Positions 42,964 to 51,517 of a stretch of 52,960 bases of DNA are shown here, in pieces. The notes under the pieces are model-generated. The model saw only the letters and a list, made by a program, of their open reading frames with translations, had not been told where the DNA came from and did not search any database. Each line of letters begins with the position of its first letter. The first letter of the stretch is position 1. Source of the DNA: Betaproteobacteria bacterium. GTDB lineage: Bacteria; Pseudomonadota; Gammaproteobacteria; Burkholderiales; Burkholderiaceae_C. Location of the stretch: positions 1-52,960 of the forward strand of contig JAGWOZ010000005.1 in assembly GCA_028870715.1 (NCBI GenBank). Reading direction: 5' to 3'. The position numbers were made by a program, and so were the translations under genes.

Positions 42964-43674
42964 CTAGCGAGTGGCATGCTGCGCGCACGCTTGGACAAAT
43001 GCCGTGGCTAGGGGCACGGGTGCACCTCTCAAAGCAGCCCGCTCAGGCTGAAAGAGAGTTGCCACGAAAAACGGATGTGCATCCAACTCAATGGCACGAA
43101 CATCCCCGTTGGCGTCCTGCGCACTGGCGCGCAGCGGACCGTTGAGCAGCGCCTCGCGGAACTGGGCATTGAGCCCGTACCGGCAGCGATAACCTTCGGT
43201 CATGCTGTCTGTGCCATAGGCGGCAGCAATGCGCGTGCCCTGGAGCAGGCGCACCGAGTCCTCGACCTCTACCAGGGCGCATTCGAGCGCAGAAATCACT
43301 GCACGTTGTGCATCCGGGGCGGTCTCCGCATGCTCGGCATCTTTCCACCCCAGAACATGGCGCGCATACTCAACGACGGCGTGTTGGAACCCGCCGCAAG
43401 TCCCCAAGAATGGGATGACGTTTCGTCGCGCGTGCTCTATGGCCAGCAGGGCGCCTTCCGTATTGCGGTAAGGACTCGCGGGGATGCACCAAAGCCCATC
43501 AAAGTCCGCAACGCTGCTCTCGTCCGTGATGTCCTCGGTCGGGACCCACTTGGAGACAACGTCCATCTTCAAGGCAAGGCCTGCGTTCCGAAGCGCAAGG
43601 GGAATGGCCTGATGGGCAGGAACTTCGGCGTCATAGTCGCCGACAAGCCCAATGACCGGGACGGGTCGTTGCAC
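42964..43674 (-). CDS. CTP synthase C-terminal region-related (glutamine amidotransferase-like) protein
   Basis: A 236-residue stand-alone class I amidotransferase-like protein related to the C-terminal half of CTP synthase. IGLVGDYDAEVPAHQAIPLAL is the start; the nucleophile Cys is in PFLGTCGGFQHAVVEYAR near residue 93. The usual catalytic His motif FHPE is LFQPE here, so the His is replaced by Gln, although the following Glu stays. The GTG at 43,674 has an AAGGAG Shine-Dalgarno. Members of this group are known as CTP synthase C-terminal region-related (seleno)proteins; some carry Sec at the Cys. Its substrate is not known to me. Confidence 0.85.
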   Translation of the reverse strand: MQRPVPVIGLVGDYDAEVPAHQAIPLALRNAGLALKMDVVSKWVPTEDITDESSVADFDGLWCIPASPYRNTEGALLAIEHARRNVIPFLGTCGGFQHAVVEYARHVLGWKDAEHAETAPDAQRAVISALECALVEVEDSVRLLQGTRIAAAYGTDSMTEGYRCRYGLNAQFREALLNGPLRASAQDANGDVRAIELDAHPFFVATLFQPERAALRGAPVPLATAFVQACAQHATR

Positions 43675-43886
43675 GAGAAGGACTCCTTGTTGGAGGGGCA
43701 GGTGAGCGCAGTATGCCCAATACGCCGTCAAGAAGCTGTTACGCCCGGTGTCGCACGTGACAGGACTGTCCTTCGCCGTCCTCGAGTGCGGGCCCATACT
43801 TACCCGGCTGAACGATGCAGGTGGTAACCCCCTGCCCCAACTGCGGGCCACGACGCCGCGCAGATGGACCCAGGGACACGCACATT

Positions 43887-44042
43887 GGCATCACGTGACG
43901 CGGCGAGCTGCATCGCTGTCTCACCGCGCCCGGCAACCTGGTGGCACCCTCACCGTTGTCCGGGACGTTATCCACCAGGCCCGCCCCGAAGGAACCACAC
44001 GGCTGCTCTCGATGGACCCAGCGGGCGGACGGCTCGGCGTCC
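43887..44042. repeat. Imperfect direct repeat flanking the phosphoesterase gene (copy 1)
   Basis: About 155 bp resembling 44,923-45,085 in the same orientation; strongest at the ends (GGCATCAC, GTGGCACCCTC and CAGCGGGCGGACGGCTCGG). The two copies flank the metallophosphoesterase gene. The 43,675-44,070 stretch otherwise holds no supported gene. Confidence 0.6.
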
Positions 44043-44070
44043 TCCAGCGTGCGCCTACCCACCGGGCTCG

Positions 44071-44862
44071 TTACACATCAAGCAGGCACGCCCACTGAAA
44101 CGCCGGGTTCTCAAATTCGAGCTGCCGTACGTTGTCCACGCTCCGCCGATTCATCGGATATCCCCGAGGATTCGCGACCACTCGACACCCGCCCACGGCA
44201 TAGTCGAACGAGTCGTGGACGTGCCCGTGAAGCCAAAGGTCCGCCTTCTCTACAAGGCCGTCGAGTTCGCTGACGAACGCCGCGTTAACTGGTTCGCCCA
44301 GGAACCGGGGATGTATCGAGCGCGCACTTGGGGCATGGTGCGTGACGACTACAGTCCTCCCCGCAAAGGGCAAGGCAAGCTGCTCTTCCAGCCATCGCCG
44401 CGACTGTTCGTGGTCGCTCAGCGCCATCGCGGGCGTGAACGCCTCGGCACCCGCCCGAATCACCGAGTGGTCGCGAAGCCGTGAGCCTGCCACATCCATG
44501 AGCTGACGCTGTGTGCGGTTCGCACGCAGCCGGTAGTCTGTCCACAACGTTGCGCCAAGAAATCGCACGCCCTTGTACTCCCACGTGCCGTTGTCGAGCA
44601 CGGTCACCGATGTTCCACGCGCAGCGCGCTGGAGCTGCTCGCGTATCTTGGGCCAGTCCGTGCCGTAGTACTCGTGATTGCCCGGCACGTAGATGACCGG
44701 AACCGGCCAGTGCGCAAATAGGTTGACGCCGAGCAAGTCATTGCCGATGTCGCCAGCGAGCACCAGAACGTCCGCACCGACGGCTGGCGCAATCAGGGTC
44801 TCGTTGGGAAATTGGCGAGCGAGAAACTCGAGATGGAGGTCGGAGGCGAGCTGGATTTTCAT
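44071..44862 (-). CDS. Calcineurin-like metallophosphoesterase
   Basis: A 263-residue metal-dependent phosphoesterase. All signature blocks are present: ASDLHLE near residue 6, VLAGDIGND near 33, VPGNHEYYG near 60, VVTHHAPSA near 172 and LWLHGHVHDSFDY near 209. The frame is open far upstream, but the ATG at 44,862 starts exactly at MKIQLASDLH, the family N-terminus. Substrate unknown (nucleic acid, nucleotide or protein phosphate are all possible). It is flanked by direct repeats and may move as a unit. Confidence 0.92.
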   Translation of the reverse strand: MKIQLASDLHLEFLARQFPNETLIAPAVGADVLVLAGDIGNDLLGVNLFAHWPVPVIYVPGNHEYYGTDWPKIREQLQRAARGTSVTVLDNGTWEYKGVRFLGATLWTDYRLRANRTQRQLMDVAGSRLRDHSVIRAGAEAFTPAMALSDHEQSRRWLEEQLALPFAGRTVVVTHHAPSARSIHPRFLGEPVNAAFVSELDGLVEKADLWLHGHVHDSFDYAVGGCRVVANPRGYPMNRRSVDNVRQLEFENPAFQWACLLDV

Positions 44863-44922
44863 GACGCTCTCATAACGTGCAAGCAAGCGAGCAGGTGCAC
44901 CGTGGACACAGTGATAGCACAG

Positions 44923-45085
44923 GGCATCACCAGGTGACACATGTGCTCGTAGCGCTGCTGGCATGAGTGACGAGACACCTGTGGGCACCCTCGCCATTGC
45001 CAAGCACGCCATCCAAGTACTCCAGGCCCGACGGCACCAAAGGTCTACACCTGGATGGGCCCAGCGGGCGGACGGCTCGGCGTCC
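44923..45085. repeat. Imperfect direct repeat flanking the phosphoesterase gene (copy 2)
   Basis: Partner of 43,887-44,042. Both end in GGCGGACGGCTCGGCGTCC. No gene is supported between 44,863 and 45,175. Confidence 0.6.
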
Positions 45086-45175
45086 AGCCGAGTCCCTGGG
45101 CAGCACGTCTGCGGCGTGCAGGGGTCACAGTGCTCTCGACGGCGGGTTAACGAGGGCAGAGTTGCTCGCGACCGG

Positions 45176-45506
45176 GCACGGCAAGGCGGTGCGAACCGCC
45201 GCCGTCCCAGCGCAGCACCCTCGAAGGGACTGGGCGAGCGCCGCCAGGCGCGCCGCTGCAAGCAGCTCGGGCCCCGGGCTTTCAACGACGGAACCACCCA
45301 GGGCTCGTTTGGCTGGGGCGGGGGCACCGTTTTCAACGTTGAAAGTCTCCGCCCCCGGGGGGCACCTTCGATGGCACGGCTGCTTGAAAGACCGGGCAAG
45401 CTGCGGAGGCACCGCTGCTGGCAGGACAGTTGGTGCCGACGTCGACAACACAGCGGCTTTGAAAGACGGTTAGGGACGGCGGCGGTTCGCACCGGCGCAG
45501 CCGTGC
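45176..45506. repeat. 331-bp element with terminal inverted repeats and central palindrome
   Basis: Terminal arms: GCACGGC (45,176) with GCCGTGC (45,500), and inside these a perfect 21-bp inverted repeat at 45,188-45,208 and 45,473-45,493. At the centre lies the palindrome TTTCAACGTTGAAA (45,332-45,345) inside GGGGGC / GCCCCC arms. CTTTCAA / TTGAAAG motifs recur between. No coding potential is convincing. It could be a MITE-like element or a replication/control region; 45,507-45,780 holds nothing else that I can name. Confidence 0.55.
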
Positions 45507-45788
45507 GGAACGTACGCAGGGCCTTGCAGGACGTCGCGACGGAAACATGAGCGACGCTCGCCCCAAGCGAGCGAGGCTGAATGCGGGGAGAGAACACATT
45601 GCCCCCTTCCCGCAGGCGGCCGTGCGTGAGGCCCCCGACCATACCAACGTCACCATTGCGGCGGCGTGGTGCGCTGGACGTTGGCCCTAGATGGCGCGGT
45701 AGGCGCTACACGATGTACACCGCCGCGGCCAGGAAGAACAACACGATGGACAGCGGCCGCGAAAACCACACCGAGGAGCCTATGCCCA

Positions 45789-47072
45789 ATGCCAACACAT
45801 TCGAAAAACCGCCCGAACGCAGCACGTGATACCGGGGCCGCCATCACGGCGACACTCCCACAGGCAACAGGTGGTGACACCACCTGCATCACTTCGAACA
45901 CACGTAACGGCGTAACTGCCGTAACGCGCAACAGCGACAAGTTGGGCCACGTACCGCCGGTTACGGCGTTACAGAGTTACGCGCACGGTGCAACGAAGTC
46001 GCCGCCGCCGCGCGGGCTCACCGCCAAGGCATCGAGCTTGCAATTGCGCGATGCCATCTACGAGAGGTCCCTGTTGCTCGCAAGCCGATTCAGGGTCATC
46101 CGCACCATCGACATCGCGGCGGCGTGCTTTCCCGAGCGCCCCTTCAAAGCGGCACTGACTGCAGCGCAACGCGCAGTCCGAGGGATAGTCAAAGCGGACC
46201 TGTTACGCCGGTACCGAACGGACCGATTCCAAACCGTGTACGGCCTCACCCAGCGCGGCGTTGACTGGCTGGCCGACCATGGCCACGACGCCGCCTCGTC
46301 GGTGCGCCGCGTCAGCGACATGACAAACCCGGAGCACAGGCTCTGGTCGCAGTTTCTCGTCATCTGCGCCTGGGCTCGTGGCTTGGACGCAGTCACAGAG
46401 GCCGAACTGCTGCAGCGCCTCTACGCCTCGACCAGTGCCGGCACCGCTAAGCCCACCCTGGGCAATGGTGGCGACAGCGTGCAGGGTTACATCACGGTGG
46501 ACGTGCACCGGCACAGCGGCACTGTGCGCAAGTGCCTCCGCCCTGACGCAGTCGCGTACGAAGACCGCGGCGGCGGAGTGGTGTGGCTTGAAGTCGACCG
46601 CAGCAAACGCGGGAGTGACCGCCAAGCTGACCTTGCCGCCCTCATAGGTGCAATTGGCAGCAAGACGAAGGACGGCAAGGTCTTGCGGCGGGTTGTCGTC
46701 ATGTGCAAGACCGAGCGCATCGAGCGTGACGCCCTGCGCATCGTCGAGCAGCTAGCCGCGGAGGCTAACGAGAGAGTCCTCACCGAAGGCCGGCAGCACA
46801 TCAGAAGGTACGACGTCGGCGTGTATGAGGTATGGACCGCTGTGCCGTTCAAGCGGGCGGATGGCCGCACGGTTCTTGTGGATGAGCGCATCGGGCACGT
46901 CATCGTGCAAATGCTGCCGACGTGGCTGCCCAGGGTGCGTATTGATGCCAGTAATCGGTGGAGCACGGATGGGTGGTTTGGAGACAACTATTTACCGTAT
47001 CGGAGGCCGCCCAGCACAGGGCGGTGGGAGATGCCGGAGTCGCCACTGCTGCCGGGTGAGCGCGATGAATGA
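45789..47072 (+). CDS. Replication-relaxation-type protein
   Basis: About 427 residues if started at 45,789. A winged-helix region near residues 80-165 (LRDAIYERSLLLASRFRVIRTIDIAAACFP, FQTVYGLTQRGVDWLADHG) is followed by a nuclease-like fold with GVVWLEVDRSKRG and KVLRRVVVMCKTERIE, resembling the replication-relaxation family of plasmids and integrative elements. The start is uncertain: a better Shine-Dalgarno (GAGGAG) fits an ATG at 45,782 in another frame giving a 15-residue peptide, and DNA repeats lie inside the first third. A later TTG start near 46,037 is possible. Confidence 0.7.
   Translation: MPTHSKNRPNAARDTGAAITATLPQATGGDTTCITSNTRNGVTAVTRNSDKLGHVPPVTALQSYAHGATKSPPPRGLTAKASSLQLRDAIYERSLLLASRFRVIRTIDIAAACFPERPFKAALTAAQRAVRGIVKADLLRRYRTDRFQTVYGLTQRGVDWLADHGHDAASSVRRVSDMTNPEHRLWSQFLVICAWARGLDAVTEAELLQRLYASTSAGTAKPTLGNGGDSVQGYITVDVHRHSGTVRKCLRPDAVAYEDRGGGVVWLEVDRSKRGSDRQADLAALIGAIGSKTKDGKVLRRVVVMCKTERIERDALRIVEQLAAEANERVLTEGRQHIRRYDVGVYEVWTAVPFKRADGRTVLVDERIGHVIVQMLPTWLPRVRIDASNRWSTDGWFGDNYLPYRRPPSTGRWEMPESPLLPGERDE
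45904..45984. repeat. Cluster of GTAAC/GTTAC repeats
   Basis: Left group GTAACGGCGTAAC then GTAACGCG (45,904-45,928); right group GGTTACGGCGTTAC then GTTACGCGC (45,959-45,984). The groups are related as inverted blocks around 45,943. The same kind of motif (GTAACGCGTAACCG) occurs inside gene Q and its remnant. It looks like an iteron or operator cluster at the start of the replication-relaxation gene. Confidence 0.5.
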
Positions 47073-47586
47073 CGGGTCCCTACACGCTGCTCGCGGCCGC
47101 CCGCTATCAGCGTGCACAGTTCTGGCTCGGCGAAGGCGCCAACGGAAAAGAGGTTCTGGGGCGCGCGTACGTGATGAAGGCAAAAAGCGTCACGTCCGCA
47201 ACGCTGCTGTTCCCGAGTATGCGCTTGAGCACTGACCGCGTTCTGAGTGGGCACCCGCACGGGCATCCATTTCCACGGCCAGGGATGGCAGCCGCGCGAG
47301 TACGACCTGGCCGAGACTCTGTGCCGGGTCGAATGGCAAAAGAATTCTGCATCTCAATCACTGGTTGCTGTAATTCTCGCGAAAGTCATGAAAGTAGCCC
47401 GACTCACTTGGAATTTGGTGTTTTTTCGCGCTAAAACGATAACTTATAGATGCTCCAAGTGCCTGACCGTGGAAAGCCGACCCGACACGACTGCGTTTCA
47501 AAAGGTGCAGCACACGCAGTACCGAGTGGCATTTGTATAAACACAAGCGCTACTCCTTGTATCACCACCTCTCTCCTCTTCGCACC
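47073..47586. other. Gap after the replication-relaxation gene
   Basis: About 500 bp without a supported gene. Several short frames exist, none with a ribosome-binding site or recognisable similarity. The last 150 bp are AT-rich and probably carry the promoter of the next gene. Confidence 0.4.
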
Positions 47587-48555
47587 ATGACAACCTCCCA
47601 GTTCCTTTTCCGCACCGAAACTTTGGTGGTCGACGCCAACGGCGACAACGACTTCATCTCCGAAAGGCAAGTTCCTCTCAACCACCAGGCGGCGATTGGC
47701 CGTTTTCTGAAGTACTGGCCTGAGGACGTTCTCGTTGCCAAGCGCGATGCGCTCTATTCGGCAACCGAGCGGGCTCTTGACGAGGACGGCCTGAAGGGCG
47801 TTTCCTTGTTACCGCTGGCGCAGGAGTGGCCGACACACGTCAGCGATGGGAGACACTGGCTAGCAACTCCTGGCCTGGAGAAACTCGTCATCACGGCGCC
47901 CGACCTGTACCCACGAATTTCCGATGTTCTGAGTCCGAGACAGCGAAAGGAAGTCCTGCAGTTTTTTTCTAGCGAACTGCCTGAAAAGAACGCTGGGTGG
48001 GAACTGCGGGGCGCGCTTGTTTGCCTCGGAGATTTCAGCGGCTTTAGGGACACTTACTTTCAAGTAGAGACATCCACTATTGAACAACTGGCGCGCGACC
48101 TGGGGCATGCTCCCGACGACTTGGCGCCCTTGACCCACAAGAACCTCGTCGAAGAGCGCTGGGCTAAGGTCGACCGTGCTGCTCCAGATGCCCGCGACTA
48201 CATGCACGTCGGTGTGTTCTCCAGCTTTCGACCCGCGCATGAGAACGCGCAAGCCGCCTGGGAGCTTTGCGGGCTTCTTCCGATTCAACGCCTTGGCTCC
48301 GACAAATCCATCGGCCGCAACGAGCACGACCCCATCATCAGCCACTTCCGTCAGCTCGATTCTGGCACTCAAGCTATCGGCATAGAGCAACAGGACAACG
48401 GCTCCTGGTCCGCGCACATCTACACAGATGTATGGCGGCACACCAACATCCAAAGCATCTCGGCTTCATCTATGGAAAAAGCCAAGGCCACGGCGTTCGC
48501 CGTGGCAGACTCATTGATTGGACTTCGTCCGCGGCCGGTTATCGAAAAAGATTAG
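47587..48555 (+). CDS. Hypothetical protein
   Basis: A 322-residue protein starting MTTSQFLFRTETLVVDANGDNDF at 47,587 (the frame is open 18 codons further up, but those codons lie in AT-rich leader DNA). No family recognised. The last 50 residues (GSWSAHIYTDVWRHTNIQSISASSMEKAKATAFAVADSLIG) look like a small alpha/beta unit. Composition is typical of soluble island proteins. It stands alone between long gaps. Confidence 0.75.
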   Translation: MTTSQFLFRTETLVVDANGDNDFISERQVPLNHQAAIGRFLKYWPEDVLVAKRDALYSATERALDEDGLKGVSLLPLAQEWPTHVSDGRHWLATPGLEKLVITAPDLYPRISDVLSPRQRKEVLQFFSSELPEKNAGWELRGALVCLGDFSGFRDTYFQVETSTIEQLARDLGHAPDDLAPLTHKNLVEERWAKVDRAAPDARDYMHVGVFSSFRPAHENAQAAWELCGLLPIQRLGSDKSIGRNEHDPIISHFRQLDSGTQAIGIEQQDNGSWSAHIYTDVWRHTNIQSISASSMEKAKATAFAVADSLIGLRPRPVIEKD

Positions 48556-49025
48556 GCGAAAGGAAGCGAATGATGGGCGCGAAGGCCTCCTACCTCAAAC
48601 CGTTCCAGTCTGCTTGTGAACGGCGTTCTATATCCGCGTATATCTGGCACCGAGAAGCGTTTCGACTGGGCCGGTGAGCAAAATCTGAATTGAGTCAAGG
48701 GCAGGCGCAGCGAACTTTTAACGCCTCGATGGGTTAGCACGCTGGGGCATAGAACGCCCGGGAACGGTACACGCCCCTGCGATGTGGGATTGCAGGAAGT
48801 CTGAGCTCGAACTCATTGCCACAGCTGGTTTTCTGCGGGCGCCGGTCGCCACCGTGGTCAATGTCCGTGTCGACTCAGGCGCCCTAGTGACCTGCCTTCA
48901 TGGACGCAAGGCTAGGAGCCAAATGACCGAATCAAAGTCCGCCTGACGAACGCTGCCTACCCTGGTAATCGGTTGCTATACGAATCGATGGCACTCAGCC
49001 ATCGTCATTCGAATGAGGACAACAA
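48556..49025. other. Gap before the SSB-like gene
   Basis: 470 bp with no supported gene. ATTCGAATGAGGACAAC just before 49,026 supplies the Shine-Dalgarno of the next gene. Confidence 0.4.
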
Positions 49026-49370
49026 ATGCAAGTTTTCGGAAATGTGGCCACGGAACCCGAACGCAAGGTCTCCAAGTCCAGTGGCAAGGGCTACTACGAA
49101 TTTCGCCTGTGCGAGAGCCAACGAGGCGTCGATACGTCACCGACCTGGTACACCGTGCGCATGATGAAAGACACGGACCCAGGATTGGCGAAGGGTGATT
49201 TCATCAAGACCACGGGCAAGCTGAAGGTCGACTATTACCTCTCTCGCGAGGGAAAGCCGACGGGCACCCTGCTCATCCTCGCATTTGAAGCCAGCAAGCT
49301 CGCTCGCCCGGCCAGTGCACTCGCCGCGGAGCAAGCCGCCGCAGCGTGGGAGGCTAACCAAGCCGACTGA
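49026..49370 (+). CDS. Single-stranded DNA-binding protein-like (OB fold)
   Basis: A 114-residue small SSB-like protein. MQVFGNVATEPERKVSKSSGKGYYEFRLCE and SPTWYTVRMMKDTDPGLAKGDFIKTTGKLKVDYYLSREG follow the OB-fold pattern of plasmid/ICE SSB relatives, but the acidic C-terminal tip of housekeeping SSB is absent. It probably covers single-stranded DNA during element replication or transfer. It has its own terminator at 49,388. It lies between the replication-relaxation and RepA/RepC genes, consistent with an element replication module. Confidence 0.85.
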   Translation: MQVFGNVATEPERKVSKSSGKGYYEFRLCESQRGVDTSPTWYTVRMMKDTDPGLAKGDFIKTTGKLKVDYYLSREGKPTGTLLILAFEASKLARPASALAAEQAAAAWEANQAD

Positions 49371-49387
49371 CTCTCCCTGATTTCATC

Positions 49388-49409
49388 GCCCCCGACCTCG
49401 GGGGCTTTT
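49388..49409 (+). terminator. Rho-independent terminator of the SSB-like gene
   Basis: Stem GCCCCCG / CGGGGGC with an ACCT loop followed by TTTT, 18 bp after the stop codon. Confidence 0.85.
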
Positions 49410-49431
49410 CTATGGGCGCAGAAGAAAAGAG

Positions 49432-49451
49432 GCCCGCCAAAATTGGCGGGC
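49432..49451 (-). terminator. Terminator of the XRE-type gene
   Basis: Palindrome GCCCGCCAA-AA-TTGGCGGGC; on the minus strand a T-rich stretch (CTCTTTTCTTCT) follows. It lies 11 bp after the stop of the convergent gene and may work in both directions. Confidence 0.75.
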
Positions 49452-49462
49452 AAAGAAGTTCA

Positions 49463-50098
49463 TCAAGCAGCCTGTTTCGCTGCCTCCAGAGCGCGGCGCT
49501 GGCGGGCCGTGTGCAGCTTCATGTCTTGGAGCTGTTCCCCGAATTTCCTCGGGTCGAGCTCGCCGTCGAGAAGTTTCCTTCCCGTCGCCGACTCATAGAG
49601 TTTGACGAGGCAAAATCGGCTTTCCGGCTTGGCCGTGCGGAGCTCTGCGGTAACCAGCGACCCCCACTGAGGGTCATCCTCGATGAATCGCATCGCTGCG
49701 TCGACGGCTTTGGCCTTGAACACGTGCGCTTCGAAGAAATCTTCGGCCTTCAGCCGTCCCGCCATCATCAAAACGGCGACCCTGGGCACCCGCAAATAAG
49801 CCGCGCACGCCTGCGCAAAATCATCGGACACCTGGTCGACACGTCGTAACCCGGACATCAGCAAATTGATATACGGATAGCTGTAACCAAGCGCTTCGGC
49901 GAGCTGTGAAATCGACTGCCCGCGCTCTGCGGCACACCGCACCAATGCTGCCATCAGCACGCCTCCGGGGCGTTTGAGCTGTTTCTCGTCGACTGTGCCG
50001 CTCCACGGGTCGACCATGATTGGCGTGGGGTTCGTCGCGTCACCAGGAATGCTCATACACGCCGCCGCTGCAGCTGTCTTGCTCATTTTCGTTGCCAT
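49463..50098 (-). CDS. XRE-like helix-turn-helix regulator
   Basis: A 211-residue protein; the ATG at 50,098 has AGGAGAG upstream. Residues about 50-115 contain a Cro/C1-type HTH (AAERGQSISQLAEALGYSYPYINLLMSGLRRVDQ). The C-terminal half (AVDAAMRFIEDDPQWGSLV, FCLVKLYESATGRKLL) has no known signature. It is divergent from the AlpA-RepA-RepC operon across a 239-bp region and is the natural candidate for its repressor. Confidence 0.82.
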   Translation of the reverse strand: MATKMSKTAAAAACMSIPGDATNPTPIMVDPWSGTVDEKQLKRPGGVLMAALVRCAAERGQSISQLAEALGYSYPYINLLMSGLRRVDQVSDDFAQACAAYLRVPRVAVLMMAGRLKAEDFFEAHVFKAKAVDAAMRFIEDDPQWGSLVTAELRTAKPESRFCLVKLYESATGRKLLDGELDPRKFGEQLQDMKLHTARQRRALEAAKQAA

Positions 50099-50337
50099 CT
50101 GCTCATCTCTCCTGTGTCCTTGTTGTTCATCTCCGCCTGAGGCGGCCCGTATTCCTTCTTCGTATAGAAAGCAGCGCTCCACGGTCGGAGTTGCGGGTGG
50201 ACATGCACGGGGACGCCGGCATTTGCATAAAGGAGATGGCTACACGTTCCAGCTGATGCCGAAATACGGCGCAGCCGGCACGTATAGGACGCAGTCGGTC
50301 GTCTCCGTGTCCTCACGAGACCGGCTGGAGAATCCCC

Positions 50338-50553
50338 ATGAATCCCGTGCAAAAACTGCTCGACTTGAGCGAGCTGTCAGAAGTTCTGGGCCGCAGCCCA
50401 GAGACACTCAAAAAGGACCTGCGCCGCAACCCAGATGCGGTACCGCCGCGACTGCAACTGCCAGGCACGCGCCTGCTGCGGTGGCGTGCCTCGGATGTCG
50501 ACGCGTGGCTTGCCGCGCATGTGCAAGGTCGAAGGGAGACAAACCATGAGTGA
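50338..50553 (+). CDS. AlpA/excisionase-like HTH protein
   Basis: A 71-residue MerR-like winged-helix protein (HTH_17 type): LLDLSELSEVLGRSPETLKKDLRRNPDAVPPRLQLPGTRLLRWRASDVDAWLA is the full domain, with the final RW..DVDAWL strand typical of excisionase/AlpA proteins. It overlaps the RepA start by 8 bp and leads the operon. It may control excision or replication-gene expression of the element. Confidence 0.88.
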   Translation: MNPVQKLLDLSELSEVLGRSPETLKKDLRRNPDAVPPRLQLPGTRLLRWRASDVDAWLAAHVQGRRETNHE

Positions 50554-51517
50554 GAAAGGCCAAACCACCATAAACTCCAAGGCGTCCCCGTTTGGCAAGC
50601 CCCTAGACATTCACGCACTCCTGACGGCGCCGCCTCCGCCTCTCCATCATGTTCTCCCGGGATTGCTGGCCGGAACGGTTGGCATGCTTGCCGGCCCAGG
50701 GGGTGTCGGCAAAACCATGCTGGAGCTCCAGATTGCCGTTGGTCTGGCCACCGGCACGCCCGTCTGCGGCGGCTTGTTCGAGTGCGCCGACGCGGCTCCA
50801 GTGGTGATGGTTGCCGCCGAGGAGGACGTCAATGTCCTGACCCATCGGCTGCACGCCATCGTGCACGCGCTGTATGCGCAGAGGGCGCGATTCGGGCTGC
50901 AAATCGAGAGCAAGCCGTTCCTTGTCCGCTTGCAGAACAACCTACGCCTGTTTGCGGGAACCACCGCTGGGCTCTTGCTGCTGGACCGCGATGGGCGGAG
51001 CACGGCAACCCTCAAGGCACTCGGCGACGCAGCCGAAAGTGCCCAGTTAGTCATCATCGACCCTCTGCGCCAGTTCCATGGCGGCGACGAAAACGATTCG
51101 GCGTCGATGAATAGGGTCGTCCTGGCCCTGCGCCAGGTTGCCCGCCAATCAGGTGCTGCGGTCGTCTTTGCCCACCACGCGAACAAAGCCGCCACGTTCT
51201 CCGGCCAGGGGGATGTGGCAGGTGCGGCGCGCGGCTCGTCGGCGCTGACGGATGGCGTGCGCTGGCAGCTGAATCTTTCCAAACCGACCAAGGAGCAGGC
51301 TCAGCAGCGTGGCATCGCTGAGGATGCCCGGGGGCGGTACTTGCTGCTTGACATTCCGAAGGCGAACTATTCACCACCTCGTGGCACCGTCACGCTCGAG
51401 CGCCTCCCTGGTGGCGTTCTGGCGGGCTGTAGTCCCCAGGGCCATGGCCGGGGCGCTCACGAGAGGGCTGGCAAATCGGAAGTCCAACAGCTCCAGCTGA
51501 CGGGAGATGAGCAATGA
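50546..51517 (+). CDS. repA: RepA-like hexameric helicase (AAA_25)
   Basis: A 323-residue RecA-fold ATPase like RepA of IncQ plasmids. Walker A is LAGPGGVGKTM near residue 50, Walker B AQLVIIDPLRQF near 170, and AAVVFAHHANK near 211 is the motif following Walker B. The start is the ATG at 50,546 (GGGAGAC upstream), overlapping the AlpA-like stop. It should unwind the origin together with RepC. The stop overlaps repC by 4 bp. Confidence 0.9.
   Translation: MSEKGQTTINSKASPFGKPLDIHALLTAPPPPLHHVLPGLLAGTVGMLAGPGGVGKTMLELQIAVGLATGTPVCGGLFECADAAPVVMVAAEEDVNVLTHRLHAIVHALYAQRARFGLQIESKPFLVRLQNNLRLFAGTTAGLLLLDRDGRSTATLKALGDAAESAQLVIIDPLRQFHGGDENDSASMNRVVLALRQVARQSGAAVVFAHHANKAATFSGQGDVAGAARGSSALTDGVRWQLNLSKPTKEQAQQRGIAEDARGRYLLLDIPKANYSPPRGTVTLERLPGGVLAGCSPQGHGRGAHERAGKSEVQQLQLTGDEQ

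Noticed and set aside
44863-45642. Extending the metallophosphoesterase upstream to 523 residues
   Set aside because: The added part is low-complexity translation of repeat DNA; the family N-terminus MKIQLASDLH starts at 44,862.
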